A DNA stretch of 64,000 nt from Qipengyuania sediminis (GTDB taxonomy: Bacteria > Pseudomonadota > Alphaproteobacteria > Sphingomonadales > Sphingomonadaceae): positions 496,001 to 560,000 of the forward strand of contig NZ_CP037948.1 in the NCBI RefSeq assembly GCF_004358425.1, read 5' to 3'. Made by a program: the position numbers and the translations under genes. The notes beneath the pieces are model-generated. The model searched no databases. It worked only from the letters and a program-made list of their open reading frames with translations, and was not told the DNA's origin. Position 1 is the first letter of the stretch. Each line of letters starts with the position of its first letter. Below, in pieces: positions 1 through 8,647 of this stretch.

Positions 1-2
1 GC

Positions 3-77
3 GGATGGAAGTTCGCGCTAGTCGAGGAAGCCAACCCCGAATGGCGCGATCGTTTCGATGAGCTCGCCGGTAGCTGA
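3..77 (+). CDS. GIY-YIG nuclease family protein, C-terminal fragment
   Basis: Only the last 24 codons lie in the window, read from base 3 to the TGA at 75-77. The visible peptide (WKFALVEEANPEWRD, then FDEL) matches the usual C-terminus of small GIY-YIG family proteins of the YhbQ/UPF0213 type, which end with W-K-x-x-L-I-E-x-x-N-P-x-W-x-D. The GIY-YIG catalytic motif itself is outside the window, so the call rests on this tail only. A palindromic repeat follows the stop codon directly. Confidence 0.7.
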   Translation, partial: GWKFALVEEANPEWRDRFDELAGS

Positions 78-117
78 AGAAGCGGGACCCCGGATCAAGT
101 CCGGGGTGACGAGGAGA
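78..117. repeat. REP-like palindromic unit, copy 1
   Basis: The core at about 88-108 is a palindrome in which ACCCCGGA and TCCGGGGT flank a short loop. It is preceded by GAAGCGGG and followed by TGACGA. The same core and flanks occur at 34451-34486 and, degraded, at 52770-52811. It lies directly after a stop codon. This fits an intergenic repetitive extragenic palindrome rather than coding sequence. Confidence 0.65.
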
Positions 118-123
118 TATGGC

Positions 124-330
124 TTGAACGAAGGTGACGATTACTGGCTCGACATCACACGCGAACATTCCGATTTTCAGGTCGAGCTTGAGGTCCACTC
201 GCTGCGATATCGTTGGCGTCCTTTAACGCCAGTCATCCTTAGGGCACTCAACCCGAATAAGAAGATAGCGATCCCAGATTGGTCCTACGGCTTGCCTCCA
301 GATCATCGCACGGACGATGACGCAGCTTGA
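124..330 (+). CDS. Small hypothetical protein, uncertain
   Basis: An open frame of 68 codons can start at TTG 124, with GGAG about 8 nt upstream. An ATG at 58 in the same frame would run through the upstream gene end and the palindromic repeat, so it is unlikely. The peptide has a plausible soluble composition (WLDITREHSDFQ, then WRPLTPVIL) but I recognise no family. Codon use is less GC-rich than in topA. It could be a fragment of a larger lost gene or a chance frame. Confidence 0.3.
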   Translation: MNEGDDYWLDITREHSDFQVELEVHSLRYRWRPLTPVILRALNPNKKIAIPDWSYGLPPDHRTDDDAA

Positions 331-396
331 CGCCCGCTCCCAACCAACCACACCCTCGCGCGTACGCATACACGTAAGGGACGCGGCTCCAGCTCA

Positions 397-2928
397 ATGC
401 AACTCGTCATCGTCGAATCGCCGGCTAAGGCCCGCACCATCGAGAAATACCTCGGCAAGGACTTCAAGGTTCTCGCCTCCTACGGCCATGTCCGCGACCT
501 GCCGCCCAAGGACGGCAGCGTGCGGCCGGACGAAGGCTTCGCGATGGACTGGGAGCTCTACCGCGACAAGCAGAGCCGCTTCAAGGAGATCGCCGACGCG
601 GCCAAGAGGGCGGACCGACTGGTGCTAGCCACCGACCCCGACCGCGAGGGCGAGGCGATTTCGTGGCACGTGCGCGAGCTGCTGGCGAAGAAGAAGGCGC
701 TGCCGGGCAAGGTGGACCGCGTCACCTTCAACGCGATCACCAAGCAGGCGGTGACCGAGGCGATGAAGGCGCCGCGCGAGCTCGACCAGCCGCTGATCGA
801 CGCCTATCTCGCCCGCCGCGCGCTCGACTATCTCTACGGCTTTACCTTGAGCCCGGTGCTGTGGCGGCGGCTCCCGGGCGCCAAAAGCGCGGGGCGGGTG
901 CAGTCGGTCGCGCTGCGGCTGATCGTCGACCGCGAGCGCGAGATCGAGGCCTTCCGCGCGCAGGAATACTGGAGCGTGGTCGCCACGCTGGTGCATGACG
1001 GGACCGAGTTTCCGGCGCGGTTGGTGCGCTTCGATGGCCAGAAGCTCGACCGCCTGACGCTCGGCGACGAGGGCAGCGCGATGTCGGCAAAGGCCGCGGT
1101 CGAGGGCGCGCCGTTCACGGTCGAGGACGTCGAGACGAAGCCGCTGAAGCGTAACCCCGCGCCGCCGTTCACCACCTCGACCCTGCAGCAGGAGGCGGCG
1201 CGCAAGCTGGGCTTCTCGGCGCAGCACACCATGCGGCTGGCGCAGACGCTCTACGAGGCGGGCGCGATCACCTATATGCGGACCGACGGCGTGCAGATGG
1301 ACATGGGCGCGATCCACGCCGCGCGCGACGCCATCGGGGCGCGCTTCAGCGGCGACTATGTGCCCGAAAAACCGCGCTTCTACAGCACCAAGGCGAAGAA
1401 TGCTCAGGAAGCGCACGAGGCGATCCGGCCGACCGACTTCCGCCGCGACCATGCCGGTTCGGGTGCCGAGGCCAAGCTTTACGACCTCATCTTCAAGCGC
1501 GCGATGGCGAGCCAGATGGCGACCGCGCTTCTGGAGCGGACCACGGTCACCCTGCGCGATCCCACCGGCCGCCACGAGCTGCGCGCCACCGGCCAGGTGG
1601 TGAAGTTCGCGGGCTACCTCGCGGTCTATCAGGAAGGTTTCGACGAGGCAGCCGAGGACGAGGACGAGGGCCTCCTGCCCCTTCTTCGCAAGGGCGATGC
1701 GCCGGCGCAGAGGGGGGTCGCCGCCACCCAGCACTTCACCCAGCCGCCGCCGCGCTTTTCCGAAGCGAGCCTCGTCAAGCGGCTGGAAGAGCTCGGCATC
1801 GGCCGCCCCTCGACCTATGCCGCCACCATCCAGACGCTGCGCGACCGCGCCTATGTGCGGATGGAGGCCAAGCGCTTCATTCCCGAGGAGAGCGGGCGGC
1901 TGCTGACCGCGTTCCTCGAGCGGTTCTTCGAGAAATACGTCGGCTACGACTTCACCGCCGGGATGGAGGAGGAGCTCGACACCGTCAGCGCCGGCGGCGA
2001 GGACTGGAAGGCGCTGCTCGAAGCCTTCTGGCGGGACTTCAAGCCCAAGACCGAGGAGGTCATGGAGAAGAAGCCCAGCGAGGTCACGGAAGCCTTGGAC
2101 GCTTTCCTCGAAAACTTCCTCTTCCCAGCCCGCGCCGATGGGCACGAACCCCGCTGGTGCCCGCAGTGCGAGGCCGAGGGCCGCAGCGGGGGCCGGCTGG
2201 CGCTGAGAGGCGGCAAGTTCGGCGCGTTCGTCGCCTGCGCCAACTATCCCGAATGCCGCTATACCCGCCAGTTCGGCCAGCCCGGCGGCGAGGGCGAGGC
2301 TGGTGGGGAGGATGCCACGCTGGGCAATGACCCCGAGACCGGCCTCCCCGTCGAGCGAAAGACCGGACGGTTCGGGCCCTATGTCCAGCTTGGCGAAGGC
2401 AAGGACGCAAAGCGCGCAAGCATCCCCAACGACCTCGACGATTTCGACCTCGAATGGGCGCTTAAGCTGCTCGGCCTGCCGCGCGTCGTCGGCACACATC
2501 CGGAAACAGGCAAGGAAATCGAAGCCAATATAGGACGTTACGGACCATACTTGAGACATGATGGCAAGTACGGCAAGCTCGCCAACACGCGCGAGGTGTT
2601 CGAGATCGGCATGAACCGCGCGGTCGATCTGCTCGCCCAGGGTGCCAACCGGGGGCCAGGCCGGACGAAGGCGGAGCCGCTCGCCAGCTTCGGCGCGCAC
2701 CCCACCTCGGGCGGCGAGATGAAGGTCATGCCCGGCCGCTACGGCGCCTATGTCACCGACGGCACCACCAACGCCACCTTGCCGCGCGATATGAAGCCGG
2801 AGGATCTGACCGAAGCGCAGGCGATCGGCCTCATCGACGCGCGCGCGGCGAAGGGCCCACCCGCGAAGAAGGGGCGCAAGGCACCAGCGAAGAAAAAGGC
2901 GGCACCGAGGAAGAAGGCGAAAGTGTAA
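397..2928 (+). CDS. topA: DNA topoisomerase I
   Basis: Type IA topoisomerase that relaxes negative supercoils. The N-terminal Toprim domain starts with LVIVESPAKA and carries the acidic DPDREGE motif. The catalytic tyrosine is Tyr293 in ITYMRTD. A four-cysteine zinc ribbon (Cys588, 591, 614, 620) follows, then three C-terminal repeats with a GRFGPY-like core (GRFGPYVQ, GRYGPYLR, GRYGAYVT) and a Lys-rich tail. At 843 residues it has the usual alphaproteobacterial length. The stop TAA shares one base with the next ATG, so the 60-residue gene behind it is probably translationally coupled. Confidence 0.97.
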   Translation: MQLVIVESPAKARTIEKYLGKDFKVLASYGHVRDLPPKDGSVRPDEGFAMDWELYRDKQSRFKEIADAAKRADRLVLATDPDREGEAISWHVRELLAKKKALPGKVDRVTFNAITKQAVTEAMKAPRELDQPLIDAYLARRALDYLYGFTLSPVLWRRLPGAKSAGRVQSVALRLIVDREREIEAFRAQEYWSVVATLVHDGTEFPARLVRFDGQKLDRLTLGDEGSAMSAKAAVEGAPFTVEDVETKPLKRNPAPPFTTSTLQQEAARKLGFSAQHTMRLAQTLYEAGAITYMRTDGVQMDMGAIHAARDAIGARFSGDYVPEKPRFYSTKAKNAQEAHEAIRPTDFRRDHAGSGAEAKLYDLIFKRAMASQMATALLERTTVTLRDPTGRHELRATGQVVKFAGYLAVYQEGFDEAAEDEDEGLLPLLRKGDAPAQRGVAATQHFTQPPPRFSEASLVKRLEELGIGRPSTYAATIQTLRDRAYVRMEAKRFIPEESGRLLTAFLERFFEKYVGYDFTAGMEEELDTVSAGGEDWKALLEAFWRDFKPKTEEVMEKKPSEVTEALDAFLENFLFPARADGHEPRWCPQCEAEGRSGGRLALRGGKFGAFVACANYPECRYTRQFGQPGGEGEAGGEDATLGNDPETGLPVERKTGRFGPYVQLGEGKDAKRASIPNDLDDFDLEWALKLLGLPRVVGTHPETGKEIEANIGRYGPYLRHDGKYGKLANTREVFEIGMNRAVDLLAQGANRGPGRTKAEPLASFGAHPTSGGEMKVMPGRYGAYVTDGTTNATLPRDMKPEDLTEAQAIGLIDARAAKGPPAKKGRKAPAKKKAAPRKKAKV

Positions 2929-3110
2929 TGGCGAAGGAACACTTCGAGCGACACAAACAGCCCTGGAACGGCGAGGAGGCGGGCCAGTTGCGGATGCTCG
3001 CCGGCAAAGGCAAGGGGCTGAAGGAGATCGCCAAGGCGCTGGGGCGGAGCGAAGAGTCGACCAAGGACTTCGCCAAGGCAAACAAGATAGACATTGCCAA
3101 AAAGCGGTAG
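2928..3110 (+). CDS. Small basic helical protein, SANT/HTH-like
   Basis: Sixty residues, rich in Lys, Glu and Ala. The pattern PWNGEEAGQLRML, then LKEIAKALGRSEES resembles a short Myb/SANT or resolvase-type helix-turn-helix, in which a W-x-x-E-E-x-x-L segment precedes a recognition-like helix. That suggests DNA binding but does not prove it. Its ATG overlaps the topA stop codon (TAATG), so it is likely co-transcribed and coupled with topA. No specific function is known to me. Confidence 0.7.
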   Translation: MAKEHFERHKQPWNGEEAGQLRMLAGKGKGLKEIAKALGRSEESTKDFAKANKIDIAKKR

Positions 3111-3118
3111 GTGATAAG

Positions 3119-3919
3119 ATGGTAGAAATTACCGATCCAGCAGAAGAGTTCGCGCTTGTCTGCAAAGCGCTTGCGAATTCAACGAATGCCACCGGTGCGG
3201 ACTGGTTGGCTTCTCAGTTTGACGTAGATGCATGGTCGAAAGAGTTCTACCTTATACTCTTCGCCATTATTGAAAGGGGTCATTACCTCATTGAGTTTGT
3301 CGAGGACCTGCCTTCGGCCGCGCATATTAGCGATCAGGTGCGAAGCAATATTGAAGGACTCTTACAGGGATTCCGACTCGAACATCTCAGTGGTTCGTGG
3401 CAAAGTTATGGAGCGCCGCACTTGACCGCTGCAAACGTGTCACCGATCCTTGTTTTGTCTGCCATAATAAGACCGCATGTCAGCTATCCGCGCCTTAGTG
3501 ATGAGGAGCGTGAAACGCTCCTTACCGAGGTTGGCACACTCACAGACTGGCTAGAAGAGCATCAGCTACAAGAGCAGGACTTTATCCGACAAGCTCTCAT
3601 TGAGGGTTTAATCCATTTTCATTTTCGCCTTAAGAGGGTCAGGTGGCTTGGCTATGGTTTTGCTTTAGAATCTTTAAAGGAAGTTATCGGTGCGTACATG
3701 GCTTTAGAACGAAGCTATGTTGATGATGGCTCGATGCCAATGGTCGGCGCGTTGCTTCAAAAGGTGAGTGAGGGACTGAAAAGGATATACGATATAGCCG
3801 GGGTCGCTAAGGAGACGACTGATAGGGCAGATTTCCTCCTTAAAGCATACGGTGCAGCATCGCTGTACGCGCACGCCAATGCCGGGGGGGTCGCCGGGCT
3901 CCTTACTTTCGGGGGTTAA
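3119..3919 (+). CDS. Hypothetical protein of foreign codon use
   Basis: A 266-residue protein preceded by TAGGTGATAAG, which offers a GGTGA ribosome-binding site. It looks soluble and mainly helical: an acidic N-terminus (VEITDPAEEFALV), hydrophobic helices without clear membrane spans, and a Gly/Ala-rich C-terminus (ASLYAHANAGGVAGLL). I recognise no domain. The DNA is clearly richer in A and T than either neighbour and uses TTA, ATA, TCT and AGG codons that topA and era avoid, which suggests recent acquisition. It ends convergently against era with no gap and no visible terminator. Confidence 0.75.
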   Translation: MVEITDPAEEFALVCKALANSTNATGADWLASQFDVDAWSKEFYLILFAIIERGHYLIEFVEDLPSAAHISDQVRSNIEGLLQGFRLEHLSGSWQSYGAPHLTAANVSPILVLSAIIRPHVSYPRLSDEERETLLTEVGTLTDWLEEHQLQEQDFIRQALIEGLIHFHFRLKRVRWLGYGFALESLKEVIGAYMALERSYVDDGSMPMVGALLQKVSEGLKRIYDIAGVAKETTDRADFLLKAYGAASLYAHANAGGVAGLLTFGG

Positions 3920-4822
3920 TCACCGCACCCAATCCAGCCCGATCTCCTCGAACAGCTCGCGGTTCTCGGACCAATTCTCCTCCACCTTGACGTGGAGGAA
4001 GAGGTGGACCTTTACCCCTAGCAACTCGCTCAGCTCCTGCCGCGCAGCCTCCCCGATGGCCTTGATCTTGCTGCCGCCCTTGCCCAGCACGATGGCGCGC
4101 TGGTTGGCGCGGGTGACGACGATCTGCTGGTGGATCTCCAGGCTGCCGTCGGGGCGGTGCTGGTAAAGCTCCGGGCGGACCGCGCTGTCGTAGGGGAGCT
4201 CCTCGTGAAGCTGACGGTAGAGCTGCTCGCGCGTGATCTCGGCGGCTAGCAGGCGTTCGCTGGCGTCGGAGACCTGGTCCTCGGGATACATCCACTCGGC
4301 TTCGGGCATCATCGCGGCAAGCGCGGCCTTCATCTCGGGGACGCCATCCCCGGTGAGCGCGGAGACGAAGAACACCTCCGCGAAATCGACCTTGCCGGTC
4401 AGCTCCTGCGCCAGCGCGAGCAGCGGCTCTTTCTTGGCGGCATCGACCTTGTTGAGGACCAGCACCTTGCGCTCGGGCCGGCTGGCAAGCGCCTCCAGAA
4501 GCGGTTCCAGCTCGTGGCGGCGCTGCTTGATCGGATCGACCATGAGCAGCACCACGTCCGCTGCCTCGGTCCCTTCCCAGGCGGCGCTCACCATCGCGCG
4601 GTCGAGCCGCCGCTTGGGCGCGAAGATGCCGGGGGTGTCGACCAGGATCATCTGCGTCCCGCCATGGAGCGCAATGCCGAGCAATCGCGCCCGCGTGGTC
4701 TGCGCCTTCGCGCTGGTGATCGCGACCTTCTGGCCGACCAGCGCGTTCACCAGCGTACTCTTGCCCGCATTGGGCGCGCCGATCACGGCTATGACGCCGC
4801 AGCGGGTCTGTCCCTGGGCCAT
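3920..4822 (-). CDS. era: GTPase Era
   Basis: Ribosome-associated GTPase for 16S rRNA maturation and 30S assembly. With the start at 4822 (MAQGQTRCG) it is 300 residues. The P-loop is GAPNAGKST (residues 15-23), followed by DTPG and NKVD (G3 and G4). A C-terminal KH RNA-binding domain carries GKGGSKIKAIG. The ATG overlaps the rnc stop by one base (TGATG). A longer upstream frame exists but lies entirely inside rnc. Third gene of the lepB-rnc-era operon. Confidence 0.96.
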   Translation of the reverse strand: MAQGQTRCGVIAVIGAPNAGKSTLVNALVGQKVAITSAKAQTTRARLLGIALHGGTQMILVDTPGIFAPKRRLDRAMVSAAWEGTEAADVVLLMVDPIKQRRHELEPLLEALASRPERKVLVLNKVDAAKKEPLLALAQELTGKVDFAEVFFVSALTGDGVPEMKAALAAMMPEAEWMYPEDQVSDASERLLAAEITREQLYRQLHEELPYDSAVRPELYQHRPDGSLEIHQQIVVTRANQRAIVLGKGGSKIKAIGEAARQELSELLGVKVHLFLHVKVEENWSENRELFEEIGLDWVR

Positions 4823-5493
4823 CACCCGAACCGCTCCATGAAGGCCGCCGCCGCTTCGGTCTCGGCCTCCTGCTTGCTCGAGGCGGTGCCTTCGGCCTCC
4901 CCCACCTTGTGCACCCGCACACGCACGGTGAAACGCGCCGCGTGATCGGGGCCCGACCGGTCCACCACCTCGTATTCGGGTGGGCGGCGCTGGTTGCCCG
5001 CGGCCCATTCCTGCAGCGCGCTCTTGGGGTGCTTGGCCTTGCCTTCGCCGCTTTCCAGCGCCGGCCGCCACAGCACGTGGACGAGATCGCGCGCGGCATC
5101 GAAGCCATTGTCGAGCATTTGGGCGCCCAGCAGCGCTTCCATGACATCGCCGAGGATGTTCTCGCTGTCGCGCCCGCCATCGGCTTCGGCCTGCTTCGAC
5201 AGGCGGAGGTGTTCGCGAAGGCCGAGCCCGCGCGCAATCTCGGCACACATCGCGCGGCTGACCATGGCGTTGAGCCGCAGCGCCAGCTTGCCCTCGGGCG
5301 CTTCGGACCGATTGTACAGCCAGTGCGCCACGGCAAGCCCCAGGACGCGGTCGCCCAGAAACTCCAGCCGCTCGTAGTTCGCCGCTTCCCCCGTGCTGCC
5401 ATGCGTCAGCGCCGCGAGCCACATCGACGCCTCACGCACTGTGAAGCCCCGCGCTTCCAGCCAGGCTCGGGTATGGGCCGGCAGGGCGGTCAT
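4822..5493 (-). CDS. rnc: Ribonuclease III
   Basis: Double-strand-specific endoribonuclease for rRNA precursors and mRNAs. The family signature ERLEFLGDRVL is at residues 41-51, with catalytic acids in it and in DVMEALLGA. A C-terminal double-stranded RNA-binding domain covers roughly the last 75 residues. I chose the ATG at 5493 because it overlaps the lepB stop as ATGA; an ATG five codons upstream (5508) is possible. It overlaps era by one base at its 3' end. Confidence 0.95.
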   Translation of the reverse strand: MTALPAHTRAWLEARGFTVREASMWLAALTHGSTGEAANYERLEFLGDRVLGLAVAHWLYNRSEAPEGKLALRLNAMVSRAMCAEIARGLGLREHLRLSKQAEADGGRDSENILGDVMEALLGAQMLDNGFDAARDLVHVLWRPALESGEGKAKHPKSALQEWAAGNQRRPPEYEVVDRSGPDHAARFTVRVRVHKVGEAEGTASSKQEAETEAAAAFMERFG

Positions 5494-6257
5494 GCGCCTT
5501 TCAGCCATTCTGGCCAGGTTGCGGTCGAGAACAGCACGCGCTCCACGCGGGCGACCAGCAAGCCGGTCGGCACCATGCCGATTCCGCCCCCGGCGCGGGC
5601 GGCGAAGCGGCTGTCCTGGGAATTATCCCGGTTGTCGCCGAGCACGAAGACATGGCCGCCGGGCACCCATACCGGGCCGTATTCGTCTTGCACGCTCATG
5701 CCCTGCTCCAGCACCACGTAGCGCCGCGCGCCGTCGGAGGTTTCCGCGAAGCGGGCGTAGCGGCAGACTGTCTCCCCCGCCGCATCGCGCACGGCGTTAG
5801 CGTGCCAGGTGCAGCCGCCATCCGGGTGCGGCGCGGTTTCCAGATCGGAAAGGCGTTCCCGGACGACCGGGCTGCCGTTCAGGACCAGGTGCCCGCCGCG
5901 CAGCGCGACGCTGTCGCCAGGAAGGCCGATCACGCGCTTCACGTATTCGACATGGGTGACGGGGTGGCGGAACACCGCAATATCGCCGCGCGCGGGCAGC
6001 CGTGCTCCAACCGTTCCCTGCCACAGCGGCAGGTCGCCCGGCAGCGACCAGCGCGACCAGCCATAGGGCCATTTGCTCGCGATCAGATAGTCGCCGCGGG
6101 CGAGCGTCGGCAGCATGCTGTCGCTGGGGATGGTGAAGGGGGTGACGATGAAGCTGCGGACCAGGATCACCGCCGGGACCAATAGCGCGACCAGCCGGGC
6201 GAGGCGCAGGCCGCGGCGCGGTTTGGCGGCGGCGGGCGCTGCGGGCTTTGCATTCAT
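5490..6257 (-). CDS. lepB: Signal peptidase I
   Basis: Inner-membrane serine/lysine protease that removes signal peptides of exported preproteins. From ATG 6257 (MNAKPAAP) the protein is 255 residues: a short basic N-terminus, one transmembrane helix (about 18-38), then IPSDSMLPTL with catalytic Ser47, the general-base Lys in YVKRVIGLPGD, and GDNRDNSQDSR. An upstream in-frame ATG (6290) would run into the intergenic region shared with pgi and is less likely. First gene of lepB-rnc-era; divergent from pgi with about 47 bp between starts. Confidence 0.95.
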   Translation of the reverse strand: MNAKPAAPAAAKPRRGLRLARLVALLVPAVILVRSFIVTPFTIPSDSMLPTLARGDYLIASKWPYGWSRWSLPGDLPLWQGTVGARLPARGDIAVFRHPVTHVEYVKRVIGLPGDSVALRGGHLVLNGSPVVRERLSDLETAPHPDGGCTWHANAVRDAAGETVCRYARFAETSDGARRYVVLEQGMSVQDEYGPVWVPGGHVFVLGDNRDNSQDSRFAARAGGGIGMVPTGLLVARVERVLFSTATWPEWLKGA

Positions 6258-6304
6258 CGCCGCCGGCCCTAACCGCGCGCCGACCGCCACGAAAGGATTT
6301 TTGC

Positions 6305-7882
6305 GTGACCGACCCGATCGCTGCCGCCTGGGCGCATCTTAAAAGCCTGCCGCGCCCGACCCTTGGGGAGTTGTTCAGCGCCAGGGCCGATGCGGGGGAG
6401 GGGGCCGACGAGCCCGCCGGAGCGGAGCGGGTCGCGATGCTTTCAGGCCGCATCGAATGGGAGGAGGACGGGAGCGCGGACCGCGATGGCGGGGGCATCC
6501 TGTTCGATTGGTCCAAGACGCATCTCGACCGCGCGCATCTTGCCGGCTTTGAGGCGCTGGCGGAAGCCTGCGGCTTTGCCGAGCGGCGCCGCGCGCTGTT
6601 CGCGGGCAAGGCGGTCAATATGACCGAAGGCCGCGCCGCAACCCACACCGCGCAGCGCGGCTTCGGCAACGCGGCCGATGTCGAGGAGGCGGCGGCGCTG
6701 CACGAGCGGATGCGGCTGCTGGTGGCGGCAGTGCACGACGGCGTGTTTGGCGAGATCCGCCATCTCATCCACATCGGCATCGGCGGCAGCGCGCTCGGCC
6801 CCGCGCTGGCTCTGTCGGCGCTGGCGCGCGAGCATCCGCTGGTGAACACGCATGTGGTCTCCAACATCGATGGCGTCGCGCTGGAAAGCGCATGCCGTGT
6901 CTGCGATCCGGCTACGACGCTGGTCGCGGTCGCCAGCAAGACCTTCACCACCATCGAGACGATGACCAATGCTGAAAGCGCGCTCGCCTGGCTGCGCGAT
7001 GGCGGGGTGGCCGATCCGCATGGCCGGGTGATCGCCCTTACCGCCAGCCCGGAAAAGGCGGTCGAATGGGGGGTCGACGAGACCCGCGTGCTGCCGTTCC
7101 CGGAAACCGTCGGCGGGCGCTATTCGCTGTGGTCCTCGATCGGCTTCCCGATCGCGCTCGCCGCGGGGTGGGGCGAGTTCACGGCAATGCTGGCCGGCGC
7201 CGCCGCCGTCGACCGGCACTTCGAGGAGACGGAGGGGCGTGCGAACCTCCCCCTGCGTGCTGCCTTTGCCGACCAGATCTATACCCGGCTGCGCGGCTGC
7301 CAGACGCGCGCGGTCTTCGCTTATGACGAGCGCTTGGGGTTGTTTCCGAGCTATCTCCAGCAACTCGAGATGGAATCGAACGGCAAGCGCGTGACCGCCG
7401 ATCAGCGGCCGGTGGATGGACCCACCGCTCCCGTCACCTGGGGCGGGGTGGGGACTGATGCGCAGCACGCCGTCTTCCAGTTGCTTCATCAGGGGACGGT
7501 GGAAGTTCCGGTCGACTTCATCGCCAGCATCGCGCCCGGCGACATGCTCGATCCCGCGCATCATCGCATCCTGCTGATGAACTGCTTCGCACAAGGGGCG
7601 GCGCTGATGGCGGGACAGGCGGGGGCGGACCCGGCGCGCGCCTACCCCGGCGACCGCCCAAGCGCGACCATGCTGTGCGACGATATCGATGCGACGTCCT
7701 TGGGCGCGCTGATCGCGTTCCACGAGCACCGGACCTTCGCCAATGCCGTGTTGATGGAAACCAACAGCTTCGATCAATTCGGCGTCGAGCTGGGCAAGCA
7801 GATTGCCAATGCGATCTCGGCCGGGGGCGGGGTGTTCGATGCCAGCACGACCACGCTCTTGCGCGCCGCGGGCGTCGATTAA
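6305..7882 (+). CDS. pgi: Glucose-6-phosphate isomerase
   Basis: Interconverts glucose 6-phosphate and fructose 6-phosphate. Family landmarks are GIGGSALGP (sugar-phosphate binding), SKTFTTIET, the GGRYSLWSSIGFPIA signature region, MESNGK and the C-terminal signature around FDQFGVELGKQIA with the catalytic Lys. The GTG at 6305 (MTDPIAAAW) is preferred over an in-frame ATG at 6248, which would overlap the 5' end of divergent lepB. AAAGGA at 6290-6295 provides the ribosome-binding site. 525 residues, normal for the family. Confidence 0.95.
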   Translation: MTDPIAAAWAHLKSLPRPTLGELFSARADAGEGADEPAGAERVAMLSGRIEWEEDGSADRDGGGILFDWSKTHLDRAHLAGFEALAEACGFAERRRALFAGKAVNMTEGRAATHTAQRGFGNAADVEEAAALHERMRLLVAAVHDGVFGEIRHLIHIGIGGSALGPALALSALAREHPLVNTHVVSNIDGVALESACRVCDPATTLVAVASKTFTTIETMTNAESALAWLRDGGVADPHGRVIALTASPEKAVEWGVDETRVLPFPETVGGRYSLWSSIGFPIALAAGWGEFTAMLAGAAAVDRHFEETEGRANLPLRAAFADQIYTRLRGCQTRAVFAYDERLGLFPSYLQQLEMESNGKRVTADQRPVDGPTAPVTWGGVGTDAQHAVFQLLHQGTVEVPVDFIASIAPGDMLDPAHHRILLMNCFAQGAALMAGQAGADPARAYPGDRPSATMLCDDIDATSLGALIAFHEHRTFANAVLMETNSFDQFGVELGKQIANAISAGGGVFDASTTTLLRAAGVD

Positions 7883-7973
7883 GAAACCGAATAAACTTGC
7901 ATTTAGAATTGGCAACACCTATCCGAAACGGATTGGGGGCGGCGCGATTCGTCGTCTGCGTTGGGGAAACGAA

Positions 7974-8579
7974 ATGAAACCGTCATATCTGCTGGCCGCG
8001 ACGGCCTTCGCAGCGCTCGGCACGGTGAGCCCGGCTTCGGCCGCGACGCTGATCGGTACGTTCAGCGGCAATGATTGCACCGGCTCCTTCTCGAACTGCT
8101 TCGCCACGCAGAGCGGGGTTAACGTAGCGGGCGGCGCGCTGGCGTCCTCGGCCGTGATCAAGTTCAATGGCAACCAGGCGGATGGCAATATCCCTCCTCT
8201 GGGCTTGGACGAAGTGTCGTCGAACTACCCTTCGGTCACCGGCGGCGAGTTTGCACGCGCGTTCAACAGCACGACGAACGTCTTCTCGTTCACCTACACG
8301 CCGGGGGCCGGCGATCCCGCCCTTCACTATTTTGCGATCAAGCAGGGCCGCAGCTATGCCTTGTATTACAGCGCTGCTCCGATCCTCTCCGATTCAGTCG
8401 ATCTCGACATCGCGTTCGGCGAGACGACCGACGACTTCTCGCATGTCACCTTCTTCAACTCGCGGGTTCCTGCGGTTCCCGAGCCGGGCACCTGGGCGAT
8501 GATGATTCTGGGTTTCGGTGTCATCGGCGGGGCCCTGCGCCGTTCGCGCAAGCAGCGCGTCACGCTTCATTACGCCTGA
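7974..8579 (+). CDS. Secreted PEPxxWA-CTERM protein
   Basis: A 201-residue exported protein. The signal peptide (MKPSYLLAATAFAALG) probably ends after ASA near residue 24. The mature part is rich in Ser, Thr, Gly and Asn and contains two Cys in DCTGSFSNC. The C-terminus has the sorting signal VPEPGTWAMMILGFG, a hydrophobic helix and a basic RRSRKQR tail, the pattern processed by exosortases in sphingomonads. No exosortase gene is in this window. A hairpin terminator follows. The substrate or role of the mature domain is unknown. Confidence 0.85.
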   Translation: MKPSYLLAATAFAALGTVSPASAATLIGTFSGNDCTGSFSNCFATQSGVNVAGGALASSAVIKFNGNQADGNIPPLGLDEVSSNYPSVTGGEFARAFNSTTNVFSFTYTPGAGDPALHYFAIKQGRSYALYYSAAPILSDSVDLDIAFGETTDDFSHVTFFNSRVPAVPEPGTWAMMILGFGVIGGALRRSRKQRVTLHYA

Positions 8580-8616
8580 TACCGGCCCACGGCCGGCACG
8601 CTCGGGGGGCGAAAAT

Positions 8617-8647
8617 AAGGGGGCTGTCCTTTGGGGTGGCCCCCTTT
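8617..8647 (+). terminator. Rho-independent terminator of the PEP-CTERM gene
   Basis: AAGGGGGC at 8617-8624 pairs perfectly with GCCCCCTT at 8639-8646, with a 14-nt loop. The stem ends in three T residues and lies 38 nt after the stop codon. Confidence 0.75.

Noticed and set aside
58..330. A 90-residue protein starting at ATG 58
   Set aside because: That start lies in the GIY-YIG gene tail and the frame runs through a palindromic repeat; only the part from TTG 124 is offered, at low confidence.
625..3192. An 855-codon open frame on the minus strand across topA
   Set aside because: It mirrors topA codon positions in GC-rich DNA, is rich in Arg, Ala and Leu, shows no domains and covers a proven gene. 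The similar long frame at 21931-25041 opposite the TonB receptor was rejected for the same reason.
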